From CAZQLE01 sp964593905 (GTDB lineage Bacteria; Chloroflexota; Anaerolineae; Anaerolineales; Anaerolineaceae): DNA of 14,128 nt. Both the position numbers and the translations under genes were made by a program. Positions 1 through 7,045 of this stretch are shown in pieces. Location of the stretch: the NCBI GenBank assembly GCA_964593905.1, contig CAZQLE010000097.1, forward strand, positions 1 through 14,128, in the 5' to 3' direction. The number at the start of each line of letters is the position of its first letter. Within the stretch, counting starts at the first letter, position 1. A model generated the notes under the pieces. It saw nothing but the letters and a program-made list of their open reading frames with translations, ran no database searches and was not told where the DNA came from.

Positions 1-135
1 GGTTATGGTTGCGGCCGGTGTGGGCGGGGTGAGGACCGGTGTACCGGGTGTGGCGAAGGGCGGCATACAGGCAGACAAGCAGAGTGAAAGCCCTATCAGC
101 ATTTGAACCATGTCAGAAAACCTGTTGCCCGGCAT
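1..135 (-). CDS. Lipoprotein, N-terminal part only (gene runs off the left edge)
   Basis: Read on the minus strand, the frame from the ATG at 135 is open to the window edge. It gives a short n-region with one Arg, a hydrophobic stretch (MLIGLSLCLSAC) ending in a lipobox LSAC, then a Pro/Thr-rich linker. This is the pattern of a lipid-anchored exported protein; the mature domain is outside the window, so no function can be given. A second in-frame ATG at 111 would leave a very short signal peptide without a positive charge, so 135 is preferred on protein grounds. The promoter at 142-171 would place the transcription start close to 135, however. That implies either a leaderless message from 135 or a start at 111, which has a weak AGG upstream. 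The linker resembles that of the sugar-binding protein at 3759. Some 45 residues are visible. Confidence 0.55.
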   Translation of the reverse strand, partial: MPGNRFSDMVQMLIGLSLCLSACMPPFATPGTPVLTPPTPAATIT

Positions 136-141
136 AGATTG

Positions 142-171
142 ATATTAGCCCGTAAACACAGCCTGCGTCAA
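142..171 (-). promoter_or_regulatory. Candidate sigma-70-type promoter for the minus-strand lipoprotein
   Basis: On the minus strand, TTGACG (166-171) and TAATAT (142-147) are separated by 18 bases, each close to the -35 and -10 consensus. Transcription would start near 135, at or just before the lipoprotein start codon. This is seen by eye; chance matches of this quality occur, but the position is right for the divergent gene. Confidence 0.45.
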
Positions 172-209
172 GAATATCTTAAAAATTCTCCAACTTTCAA
201 ATTAGGGGC

Positions 210-237
210 TAGACAATTGTGGATTCGTTGATAAAAT
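210..237 (+). promoter_or_regulatory. Candidate promoter of the sugar operon
   Basis: TAGACA (210-215) and TAAAAT (232-237), 16 bases apart, each match the sigma-70 consensus at five of six positions. Transcription would start around 244, inside the palindrome at 237-251, leaving a leader of about 140 bases before the first gene. A second possible -35, TTGACA at 312-317, lies closer to the gene, but its only good -10 (TATAAA at 339-344) is 21 bases away, which is too far. The choice between the two is uncertain. Confidence 0.35.
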
Positions 238-272
238 GGTTATATCAACCATACCATATAACAACATAACCA
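237..272. promoter_or_regulatory. Candidate operator for the GntR/UTRA regulator
   Basis: TGGTTATATCAACCA at 237-251 is an inverted repeat with five-base arms (TGGTT/AACCA). The outer TGGTTAT (237-243) also pairs with ATAACCA (266-272), so the AT-rich stretch holds nested symmetric half-sites. HutC/NagR-type GntR regulators bind palindromes with TGGT...ACCA arms, usually with a shorter spacer than the seven bases between TGGT and ACCA here. The site overlaps the end of the candidate -10 and the predicted start of transcription, a position suited to repression. The regulator gene is third in the operon, so autoregulation is the natural inference. No second copy was found before the binding-protein gene. 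Confidence 0.4.
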
Positions 273-386
273 ATATTTGAGAAGCCTGTGCGGGTTTGCG
301 AGGAATGTTTATTGACAGGGCTAAACGATGGACCCTGATATAAAAAATGATCTGGCATTTTTTCATTCACAGGAGAGGAAAAATCT

Positions 387-1139
387 ATGTCTGCTACGAT
401 TTATCTTGAGAAAATTCGTTCGTTGATTGGCGATCTGGAAGAAAGCAGCCTGGCCGATATTGAAAAAGCCGCAGAAGCAATGGCAAATTCCATTGAGGCA
501 GGGCGCGCGGTTTATTATTTTGGTTCCGGCCACTCTGTGCTGCCCGCGCTGGATGTCTTCCCGCGCTATGGTTCGTTTGTGGGGCTGCAACCCATTCATG
601 ATACGCGTCTGATGTGGTCCAATGTCATTGGCCCAGGTGGCACACCCGAACTATTGTGGCTTGAGCGCCAGCCGGGCTATATCCAGAACGTTCTTGATTC
701 TTATGTGATTGAACCGCGCGATACGATGATCATCATTTCGCATGGCGGCCTGAATGCTGCCGGGATCGAAGCAGCCCAGTATGCCAAAGAGCGCGGCGCA
801 ACTGTGGTAGCCATTACCTCGATGCAGAACTACAAAGAGAATAAACCGCGTCATGCTTCGGGCAAGAAACTGGCTGATGTAGCCGATATTGTGATTGACA
901 ACGGCGCTCCCCCCGAAGATTCGATCATCCGTGTCGAAGGCTGGGAAGAACCTGTGGCCGCTTCTTCCACCGTCACCGTGCTGTGCATCTCGATGGCGCT
1001 GGTTGCCGAAACCGTAAGCAAGCTCGCCAAACGCGGTGTTCACATCCCGACCTTTGTATCTCCCAATGTGATCGCAGACCCCAATCACAACAAAAAGGTC
1101 TATGACCTTTACAAAGAATTCCGCCGCAAGATCTATTAG
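387..1139 (+). CDS. SIS-domain sugar-phosphate protein, divergent UPF0309-like copy
   Basis: A 250-residue single-SIS-domain protein, so a likely cytoplasmic isomerase, lyase or sensor acting on a phosphosugar. The fold is shown by the glycine-rich loop after the first strand (GSGHS, residues 46-50), the second loop SHGGLNAAGIE (118-128), a VADIVIDNG strand near 165-174, and the EGWEEP/ASSTV segment (184-195) where SIS proteins often carry catalytic or binding residues. It is colinear with the next gene from residue 1 through the first loop and beyond, so the pair arose by duplication. The usual S-x-S-G phosphate loop is altered to S-H-G-G here, with the second Ser lost. The middle (residues 60-100) also differs strongly from the paralogue, though E-R-x-x-G-Y is kept at 93-98. 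The start is supported by AGGAGAGG 8 bases upstream. It is the first gene of the operon; eight bases separate it from the next. Substrate unknown. Confidence 0.8.
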   Translation: MSATIYLEKIRSLIGDLEESSLADIEKAAEAMANSIEAGRAVYYFGSGHSVLPALDVFPRYGSFVGLQPIHDTRLMWSNVIGPGGTPELLWLERQPGYIQNVLDSYVIEPRDTMIIISHGGLNAAGIEAAQYAKERGATVVAITSMQNYKENKPRHASGKKLADVADIVIDNGAPPEDSIIRVEGWEEPVAASSTVTVLCISMALVAETVSKLAKRGVHIPTFVSPNVIADPNHNKKVYDLYKEFRRKIY

Positions 1140-1147
1140 GATCTCTC

Positions 1148-1885
1148 ATGTCACGTTTTGCTTATTACGACATTGTGCTGCCCATTCTTCAGCAGGCGTT
1201 TGAAACGCAGGCAGATGTATTGGAACAGGTGGCGCAGCAAATGGCCGCTGTCATTCAGAATGATGGCCTGATTTTTGTTTTCGGCGCGGGTCATGCGGGC
1301 ATTATTTCCGAAGAGATGTTTTACCGCGCGGGCGGTCTGGTTCCGGTGGCGCCCATCTTTGGGCCGGGGCTGGTGACCCACACCCGCCCGGCGCCGCTGG
1401 AAACGAGCATGGAACGCCTGAGCGGGTATGCTGCGCTGCTGCTGGATGCGGTTAAGATTACTGCGCGTGATTTGCTGATTGTGCACTCGAACTCGGGGCG
1501 GAATACCGTTGCGATTGAGATGGCAGAAGAAGCCCGTTCACGGGGAGTGACGGTTGTGGGGTTGACCAATGTGGCGCACAGCCGCTCGGTCACTTCACGG
1601 CATCCCAAAGGTCACAAGCTGATGGATGTGTGTGATTTTGTGATTGATAACTGTGGTGTGATCGGCGACGCTGCTGTGCAGGTTGAAGGTTCTGCGCAGC
1701 CGGTGGGCTCTACATCCACTGTGGTGGGCGCCGCACTGATGAATGCAGTGATGGTAGAGACTGTGCGGTTCCTGGCCCAGCGGGGCGTCGAACCCCCGGT
1801 ATTTCGCAGCGCCAATCTGGATGGCAGCGAGGAAAGCAACCAGCGCTGGATGGATTATTATCGCAGCCGGTTGACTTACCTGTAA
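1148..1885 (+). CDS. SIS-domain protein of the UPF0309 type
   Basis: A 245-residue single-SIS-domain protein resembling the UPF0309/YckN-like group of uncharacterised phosphosugar-binding proteins, matching its usual length of about 245-250. Visible landmarks are GAGHA (46-50), the following SEEMFYRAGGL segment, ERLSGYA (89-95), the intact phosphate-binding loop SNSGRNT (114-120), a DFVIDNCG strand near 172, EGSAQPVGSTSTV, and a C-terminal PPVFRSANLDGSEESN motif typical of the group. It lies eight bases downstream of its divergent paralogue, with a weak AGGA ribosome site, so the two are probably made together and could form a heterodimer or heterotetramer. Of the two it looks the more likely to have kept ancestral catalysis, because its phosphate loop is canonical. 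The reaction of the family is not established; isomerase, lyase or deaminase activity on an amino-sugar phosphate is possible. Confidence 0.85.
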   Translation: MSRFAYYDIVLPILQQAFETQADVLEQVAQQMAAVIQNDGLIFVFGAGHAGIISEEMFYRAGGLVPVAPIFGPGLVTHTRPAPLETSMERLSGYAALLLDAVKITARDLLIVHSNSGRNTVAIEMAEEARSRGVTVVGLTNVAHSRSVTSRHPKGHKLMDVCDFVIDNCGVIGDAAVQVEGSAQPVGSTSTVVGAALMNAVMVETVRFLAQRGVEPPVFRSANLDGSEESNQRWMDYYRSRLTYL

Positions 1886-1908
1886 GTTTTGGATGAGGAG
1901 AATGATAA

Positions 1909-2664
1909 ATGATCCGACCTCTTGATAAAGGCAGTCATATTCCGATGTATTTGCAGTTGGCCCGGCAGTTGGTCATGCAGATTGAGGGCGGCGAGCTTAA
2001 GCCGGGCGATAAGATCCCGTCTGAGCGAGAGCTGGCTGAGACGTTGAACGTCAGTCGGATTACGGCGCGTCTGGCAATTCAAGAGATGTTGGAGAACGGT
2101 GCAGTGTACCGTGAGCAGGGGCGGGGTACGTTTGTCGCCGAGCCACGCATGCGCAATGTGCAGGGTTTTACCAGTTTTACCGAGGACATGAAAAAGCGCG
2201 GCATGAAGCCGGGTTCGCGGATCGTCAGCCAGGAGCTGATTCTGGCTGATGATTCGCTGGCGCGCCTGCTGCATGTGCAGGAAGGTGACCCGGTGTTGCA
2301 CCTGGTGCGGCTGCGCATGGCCGATGATCGTCCGGTGGCGCTGCAATCAGCTTATCTGCCCGCACGGTTGTTTCCCGGTCTCGAAACCGAATATCTGACC
2401 GACTGCTCTTTGTTTGAGGTGTTGCGGCAAAAATATTTTGTTTATCCGGCCTGGACTGAAGCCGCAGTGGAGGCTGGCGCTGCGCTGCCCGAAGAAGCGC
2501 ATCTGTTGAATCTTAAGCCTGGCGAGCCGGTGTTGGTGGTGCGCGGTCTGACGTTTACCGAGTCGTTTGATGTGGTAGAAAGTGTGCGCACCACATACCC
2601 CGGCAAAGGGCTGGCGGTATATATTGGCCGGCAGCGTATTGACAGCCTGACGCACGGGGTATGA
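1909..2664 (+). CDS. GntR-family transcriptional regulator, HutC/NagR type (UTRA domain)
   Basis: A 251-residue one-component regulator. Residues about 8-75 form the GntR winged helix: the IPMYLQLARQLVMQIEGG helix, then LKPGDKIPSERELAETLNVS and the recognition helix SRITARLAIQEML, closed by the wing YREQGRGTFVAEP. Residues about 85-245 are a UTRA effector domain with the usual FTSFTEDMKKRGMKP opening, an LIxxxL....L...EGDPVLHLVRLRMADD segment, and a VVESVRTTYPG end. UTRA domains of the NagR/DasR/YvoA group bind phosphorylated sugars or amino-sugar phosphates, so the ligand here is probably an intermediate of this operon. A clear GAGGAG lies eight bases before the ATG, and the gene is 23 bases after the second SIS gene. 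Its likely target is the palindrome at 237-251. Confidence 0.92.
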   Translation: MIRPLDKGSHIPMYLQLARQLVMQIEGGELKPGDKIPSERELAETLNVSRITARLAIQEMLENGAVYREQGRGTFVAEPRMRNVQGFTSFTEDMKKRGMKPGSRIVSQELILADDSLARLLHVQEGDPVLHLVRLRMADDRPVALQSAYLPARLFPGLETEYLTDCSLFEVLRQKYFVYPAWTEAAVEAGAALPEEAHLLNLKPGEPVLVVRGLTFTESFDVVESVRTTYPGKGLAVYIGRQRIDSLTHGV

Positions 2665-2689
2665 CTTATGTCGATGAAGGCCAGGGATC

Positions 2690-3697
2690 ATGATGTCACT
2701 TAAAGATTGTCTGACTGAAAATCGACCGGTGCTGGCGGTGGACCTGGGCGGCACCAAGGTGGCGGCTGCGCTGGTTACGTCACAGGGGCAGATTATTGCG
2801 CAGGTGCAGCAGCCGACCTGCCAGACCGGGCCGGAAGACGGCATTGGGCAAATGACCGGTCTGCTGCAAATGCTCATGGACCGCAGCGGCTTAAAAAAAC
2901 AGGATCTATGCGGGATCGGGATCGGCATTCCAGCGGTGCTGGAACCGGATACCGATTTCGTGATCTGGGGCCCCAATTTGAATGGCTGGCGCAACGTTCC
3001 TCTGCGGGCGCGTCTGGAAGCTGCTTTTGACCTACCGGTGTGTGTTGAATATGATGGACATACCGCGGCGCTGGGTGAGTGGTGGATGGGCGCCGGCCGC
3101 GGCCGCCGCTCGGCAGCGGTGATCATCATTGGCACGGGCGTGGGCGGCGGGTTGATTTTGGATGGGCGTCTGGTGCGGGGAATGAACCGCCTGGCGGGCG
3201 CGGTGGGCTGGTTTGCTTTGACCGATTGCGTGGCAGACCAAGTGGAAGAAAACCAGCGTGATCGTTCGCTGGGCTTTTGGGAGGCCCGTACAGCCGGCCC
3301 CGGTATTGCGCTGCGCGCCCGGCAGCTATTAAGTGAGGACCCCCGGTCCGATTCTGTTCTGGCCGGTTTGCCCGCAGGTCCGACCGCGCGGGATGTGTTT
3401 GCCGCAGCGCAGGCGGGCGATGCCCTGGCAGTGCGCGTTGCCAATGAGACGGCAGACCTGCTGGGCGTTGGGATTGCCAATGTAATCAGTCTGGTCAACC
3501 CCGAGGTGGTCATTTTGGGCGGGAGTGTGGGGTCGAATGCCGGTTTTCTTACCCCGCGCATTGCGGCAGTGATGCGCCGCTATGCCCAGCCGATTTCGGG
3601 CCGCGATGTTGAAATTTTACCCTCCAGCCTGGGCGGCGAGGCCGGTCTGCTGGGGGCAGCCTACGGGCTGATCTTGCGTTTGAACCCCAATTTTTAA
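2690..3697 (+). CDS. ROK-family sugar kinase lacking the usual zinc-binding motif
   Basis: A 335-residue ROK protein of kinase type: there is no N-terminal helix-turn-helix, and the ATP phosphate loop DLGGTK is at residues 18-23. The putative catalytic Asp is D122 in VEYDGHTAALGE, where most ROK kinases have N-D-A, so the preceding Asn is Tyr here. The second phosphate loop GTGVGGG is at 148-154. Two parts of the classic signature are missing. The G-x-x-G-x-x-AGEIGH histidine is replaced by Trp (AGAVGW, 169-174). The CxCGxxGCxE zinc loop is replaced by a stretch with no equivalent Cys, ending in GFWEARTAGPGI. It probably phosphorylates the imported sugar, but ROK specificity cannot be read from this. 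The ATG at 2690 (or 2693) follows a modest AGG site and lies 25 bases after the regulator gene. Confidence 0.87.
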   Translation: MMSLKDCLTENRPVLAVDLGGTKVAAALVTSQGQIIAQVQQPTCQTGPEDGIGQMTGLLQMLMDRSGLKKQDLCGIGIGIPAVLEPDTDFVIWGPNLNGWRNVPLRARLEAAFDLPVCVEYDGHTAALGEWWMGAGRGRRSAAVIIIGTGVGGGLILDGRLVRGMNRLAGAVGWFALTDCVADQVEENQRDRSLGFWEARTAGPGIALRARQLLSEDPRSDSVLAGLPAGPTARDVFAAAQAGDALAVRVANETADLLGVGIANVISLVNPEVVILGGSVGSNAGFLTPRIAAVMRRYAQPISGRDVEILPSSLGGEAGLLGAAYGLILRLNPNF

Positions 3698-3700
3698 CGA

Positions 3701-3729
3701 TTGATTCAATAAAGCAATCTTCCTATATC
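3701..3729 (+). promoter_or_regulatory. Candidate internal promoter before the binding-protein gene
   Basis: TTGATT (3701-3706) and TATATC (3724-3729) are exactly 17 bases apart, four of six consensus positions in each box. Transcription would start near 3736, giving a short leader with a strong AAAGGAG ribosome site before the ATG at 3759. It would let the binding protein be made in excess of the upstream enzymes. A small ATTGA/TCAAT symmetry overlaps the -35. Confidence 0.35.
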
Positions 3730-3758
3730 CAAATCCGTTTCAGAACAAAGGAGAGTAT

Positions 3759-5120
3759 ATGAAGAAAAAGTTGTTCGTAGTTCTTTCTGTCCTGGTTGTG
3801 CTGGTGATGGCGCTCTCAGCGTGCACCCCGGCTGCTGCCCCGACCGCCGCCCCGGCTGCCGAGGAACCCACCGCCGCACCTGCGGCTGAGCAGCCCACCG
3901 AAGCACCGGCTGCAGCCCCCACCGAAGCACCCAAAGCAGAACCGGTTACCATCCGTATGCTGGTTCGCCCAGATGAGGGCGGTAATGTGGCCAAGTATGC
4001 TGCTCAATTTGAGCAGGAAACTGGCACCAAAGTGATGGTTGACTTTGTCGCCTGGAGCGAAATTACCAACAAAACCCTGACCACCCTGGCAGCCGGCGGC
4101 GGTGGTTATGATATCGTCTTCATGCCCTCGGCCGATGCAGCCAAACTGGTTGCCGGTGGTTGGTTTGAACCCATCAATGATGTAATTCCCGAAGCTGACC
4201 GTGCGCAATGGCTGGCCGCAGTGGTGGATTTCTACACCGTTGACAGCAACCTGATGGCAATGCCCTGGTATGCTGGCGGCGCGCACATGGCCTATAACTC
4301 CGAAATGCTGACTGCGGCCGGTGTGGACCCTGAATCGATCAAGACCTGGGATGATTTCATGGCCACCTGCAAGGCGATCAAAGAAAAAGTCGCCGATTCC
4401 TACTGCTTCACCCCCTCGGCCAAATTCCCCGGCAACTTCTACTATAACTGGGGCACGATGGTCGCCAGCCGCGGCGGTACGTTCTTCGCCGAAGATGGCG
4501 CTCCGGTCTTCCAGAATGGCACCGAGGCATTGGATGCGTTCAAGATGCTGCAAACCGGCGTAACCGAAGGCTATTTTGACAAAGCCGGTGTGGCGCTGGA
4601 CGATTACGAAACCCTGGTGAAGTTTGGCGCAGGTAACGTGGCGTTCTTGCTCGACTCAACCTGGGCTGCCACGCAGGCCAACCGCAATGCCGACCTGTCG
4701 AAGGTCACCGGCAAAGTGGGCTATATTCTGGTGCCCGGCCAGGGCGATCTGCGCAGCAGCTCTTATCTGTATGCCGGCGGTCTGGGCCTGCTTAAGACCT
4801 CTGAGCATAAAGAAGAAGCCAAGCAGTTCCTGGCTTATCTGACCAGCGAAGAAGCTCAGAAGCAGCACGCCATCGAAGGCGCCAACCTGCCGACCCGTGT
4901 TTCGCTCTACAGCGATGCCGATATCATTGCGGCCTGGCCTGGTTTTGAACAACTGGCTGCCCAGTTGCAGTATGGCAATTTTGTGCCGTCTGTACTCTGG
5001 CTGGATGAGTGGCGCCGCTCGGCTGCCACCGCCGTTCAGGAAGTGATGAACGGCACCAAGACCCCCGAGCAGGCTGTTGAATGGCTGGTGGGTGAAACCG
5101 ATCGCATTCGCAACCAGTAA
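3759..5120 (+). CDS. Sugar ABC transporter substrate-binding lipoprotein (CUT1, family 1)
   Basis: A 453-residue family-1 extracellular solute-binding protein that captures the sugar outside the membrane and delivers it to the two downstream permeases. A lipoprotein signal spans residues 1-21 (KKK, then a long hydrophobic core) with lipobox LSAC and acylated Cys22. It is followed by about 40 residues of Ala/Pro/Thr/Glu linker, which tethers the domain to the membrane. The mature domain starts near residue 63 (VTIRMLVRPDEGG). It has the family's usual landmarks: YDIVFMPSADAAKLVAGGWF, PWYAGGAHMAYNSEML, WDDFMATCKAIK, and a late EEAKQFLAYLTSEEAQ helix region with a Trp-rich C-terminal lobe. The ligand cannot be named from the sequence. 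The gene has the best ribosome site of the operon (AAAGGAGAG) and is flanked by its own candidate promoter and a downstream stem-loop, both suited to high expression. Confidence 0.93.
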   Translation: MKKKLFVVLSVLVVLVMALSACTPAAAPTAAPAAEEPTAAPAAEQPTEAPAAAPTEAPKAEPVTIRMLVRPDEGGNVAKYAAQFEQETGTKVMVDFVAWSEITNKTLTTLAAGGGGYDIVFMPSADAAKLVAGGWFEPINDVIPEADRAQWLAAVVDFYTVDSNLMAMPWYAGGAHMAYNSEMLTAAGVDPESIKTWDDFMATCKAIKEKVADSYCFTPSAKFPGNFYYNWGTMVASRGGTFFAEDGAPVFQNGTEALDAFKMLQTGVTEGYFDKAGVALDDYETLVKFGAGNVAFLLDSTWAATQANRNADLSKVTGKVGYILVPGQGDLRSSSYLYAGGLGLLKTSEHKEEAKQFLAYLTSEEAQKQHAIEGANLPTRVSLYSDADIIAAWPGFEQLAAQLQYGNFVPSVLWLDEWRRSAATAVQEVMNGTKTPEQAVEWLVGETDRIRNQ

Positions 5121-5138
5121 GATCTCTCATTGAACCCC

Positions 5139-5165
5139 TGGGGCGGGTCTAACAGGCCCGCCCCA
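5139..5165 (+). promoter_or_regulatory. Strong intercistronic stem-loop after the binding-protein gene
   Basis: TGGGGCGGGTCT (5139-5150) pairs with AGGCCCGCCCCA (5154-5165) around an AAC loop. The stem is twelve base pairs, mostly G-C, with one G-U wobble. No T-run follows, so it is unlikely to be a full intrinsic terminator. It lies 18 bases after the binding-protein stop and about 55 before the permease start. In many sugar ABC operons such a hairpin protects the 3' end of the binding-protein message and reduces read-through to the permeases; that role is inferred. Confidence 0.7.
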
Positions 5166-5220
5166 ATGATTTCATACACGCTCTCTCGCAAAATCTGTAA
5201 ATCGATTTGGAGATTTCCTG

Positions 5221-6120
5221 ATGATGGGTATGTCCAAGCAAAAACGAGGCGATATTGCCTTTACGGGTCTGTTGATCGCTCCGGCAGCGTTGATCATGCT
5301 GGTGGTGACGGTATACCCGCTGCTGCGCTCGTTCTGGATCAGTCTTCTGACCTGGGATTTGACCCGGCCAACGCTGGGGCATCCTTTTGCCGGGTTAAAG
5401 AACTATGCCTTTGTTCTTCAAGACCCGACCTTCTGGCAAAGCGCAAAAAGCACCCTCTTTTTCGTGGTTGGTGCTGTATCGCTTGAAATTGTTCTCGGGC
5501 TGGCGTTGGCTTTGTTGCTCAATCGCGATTTTATCGGAAAGAATATTGTACGGATGTTGGCCCTGCTGCCCTGGGCGATTCCGGCGGTGGTTAACGGCAT
5601 TATGTGGAAGTGGATTTTGAACCCCAGCTTTGGCGCTTTAAACGGGCTGCTCAAATCGCTGGGTCTTATCGACCAGTATGTCATCTGGCTGGGAGACCCC
5701 ACGCTGGCAATGGTGATGTGCATTCTGGCCGATGTGTGGAAAGAAACACCGTTCATTATGCTGCTCTTTCTGGCAGCCCTGCAAACCATTCCCAAGGATC
5801 TGTATGAGGCGGCGCGGGTGGATGGCGCCTCGGCATTGCAGAACCTGTTTCACATTACCATTCCATTGATTAGTCCGACCCTGTTTGTGGCGCTTTCACT
5901 GCGCACGATCTGGGCGTTGAAGAGTTTTGACCTAATCTATACCCTGACGGCCGGCGGGCCTTCGGGCAGCACTACGGTGATCGGGTATTACACCTATTTG
6001 AAGAGCTTTGTTTCACTCAACCTGGGTCGGGGTGCGGCCGTGGCCTATTTGATGACCCTTGTGGTGCTGGCGTTGGTCTTGCTCTACCAGCGGGCGCTTT
6101 ATCGAGAGGATCGGTACTAA
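5221..6120 (+). CDS. Sugar ABC transporter permease, MalF/UgpA-like (CUT1)
   Basis: A 299-residue integral membrane subunit of the importer, of normal length for single-domain CUT1 permeases. About six hydrophobic helices are visible, starting with AFTGLLIAPAALIMLVVTVY near residues 13-32. The cytoplasmic EAA loop, which docks the ATPase, is clear: EAARVDGASALQNLFHITIP near residues 195-215. The conserved LTAGGPSGSTTVIGYYTY segment, typical of the MalF-type partner, follows near residues 240-257. The ATG at 5221 follows GGAG with eight bases between; ATGs at codons 2 and 4 are alternatives. The next permease begins two bases after the stop, so the two are translationally coupled and form the heterodimeric channel. 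No gene for the ATP-hydrolysing subunit is present in the operon. Confidence 0.94.
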   Translation: MMGMSKQKRGDIAFTGLLIAPAALIMLVVTVYPLLRSFWISLLTWDLTRPTLGHPFAGLKNYAFVLQDPTFWQSAKSTLFFVVGAVSLEIVLGLALALLLNRDFIGKNIVRMLALLPWAIPAVVNGIMWKWILNPSFGALNGLLKSLGLIDQYVIWLGDPTLAMVMCILADVWKETPFIMLLFLAALQTIPKDLYEAARVDGASALQNLFHITIPLISPTLFVALSLRTIWALKSFDLIYTLTAGGPSGSTTVIGYYTYLKSFVSLNLGRGAAVAYLMTLVVLALVLLYQRALYREDRY

Positions 6121-6122
6121 AA

Positions 6123-7040
6123 ATGGAATTACAGGCGCAACGGTTTCCCAATTCAAATGCTGCGGCGCGCGCGCTGCGTACCAAAAAGATCCTTTCTCAA
6201 GTTATTTTATATCTGCTGGTGCTCATGGTGGTTTTCGCGGTCGTGGCGCCATATATCTGGATGGTTATTTCCAGTGTTTCACGCCAGGTGGATCTGGCTT
6301 CAGTCCCCCCGCAGTGGATACCGACTTCACCGACTTTTGATCGCTACCGCGCCCTGTTTGCGGGTGAAGGAACGGGCCAGGCGGGGTTGCCGGCCGGGGT
6401 GGAGAAGTTTGTGCGCGGTTTGACCAGCTCGCTGGTGGTCAGCACATTGACCACCATTCTCTGTGTGGTGACGGGATCGATGGCAGCCTATGCGCTGGCG
6501 CGTTTTCCGATGCGCGGCAAGCAAACTTTTCTGGTCGGAATTTTGGGTTCGCAGATGCTGCCGGTGATTGTAATCATCATCCCGTTGTATCTGTTAATGC
6601 AGCAGTTGGTGTTGATGGATACCTGGCGCGGGCTGGTCTTGCTCTATGCCGGCTTCATGCTGCCCACGGTGATCTGGATCATGTACAGCTATTTTCTGAC
6701 CCTGCCGCGTGAACTGGAAGAAGCGGCCAAGATCGATGGCTGTTCGCGTTTTCAGTCTTTGATCAAGGTGATCATTCCCCTTTCGGGGCCGGGCCTGGTG
6801 GCGGTTGCGGCGTTCACCTTTCTTTCGTCCTGGAATGAGTTCTTTATGGCGTTGATTTTTACCGGCGCCAACACCAAAACCATCACCGTGGTGGTGACCG
6901 AGTTCAGCTCGCAGTTCGGCACCGATTACGGTCTGATGGCAACGGGCGGCGTGATCGGCTCTTTGCCGCCGCTCATTCTGGCGTTCTTGTTGCAGCGTTA
7001 TATTGTGGCCGGTCTGACTGCGGGTGCAGTAAAGGGATAA
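6123..7040 (+). CDS. Sugar ABC transporter permease, MalG/UgpE-like (CUT1)
   Basis: A 305-residue partner permease. After a polar N-terminal tail (residues 1-24) the first helix is ILYLLVLMVVFAVVAPYIWMV, followed by SSVSRQVDLASVPPQWIP, the periplasmic segment typical of the MalG group. The EAA loop is EAAKIDGCSRFQSLIKVIIP near residues 198-217. The region before the second helix is a little longer than usual, with a Gly/Pro-containing stretch (GEGTGQAGLPAGVEKFV). It shares its ribosome site with the end of the upstream permease (GAGAGGA before the stop), which supports coupled translation. The flavoprotein gene begins five bases after its stop, so the oxidoreductase is physically part of the transport operon. 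Confidence 0.94.
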   Translation: MELQAQRFPNSNAAARALRTKKILSQVILYLLVLMVVFAVVAPYIWMVISSVSRQVDLASVPPQWIPTSPTFDRYRALFAGEGTGQAGLPAGVEKFVRGLTSSLVVSTLTTILCVVTGSMAAYALARFPMRGKQTFLVGILGSQMLPVIVIIIPLYLLMQQLVLMDTWRGLVLLYAGFMLPTVIWIMYSYFLTLPRELEEAAKIDGCSRFQSLIKVIIPLSGPGLVAVAAFTFLSSWNEFFMALIFTGANTKTITVVVTEFSSQFGTDYGLMATGGVIGSLPPLILAFLLQRYIVAGLTAGAVKG

Positions 7041-7045
7041 TCAGC

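Noticed and set aside
2347..3561. Long minus-strand frame of 404 codons opposite the ROK kinase and regulator
   Set aside because: Ser/Arg/Pro-rich translation with no motifs; it is the shadow of two well-supported plus-strand genes.
3823..3945. Repetitive GC-rich Ala/Pro/Thr/Glu codons, possible tandem repeat or mobile element trace
   Set aside because: It is the normal lipoprotein linker of the binding protein, in frame and without a regular DNA period.
1140..5130. The ten bases GATCTCTCAT occur just after both the first SIS gene (1140) and the binding-protein gene (5121)
   Set aside because: Ten-base matches are common by chance in 14 kb, and the surrounding bases differ.
5130..5486. Open frame of 118 codons overlapping the start of the first permease
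   Set aside because: It runs through the stem-loop and the permease gene in another frame; its translation is Arg/Ser-rich with no domain, while the permease frame is clearly real.
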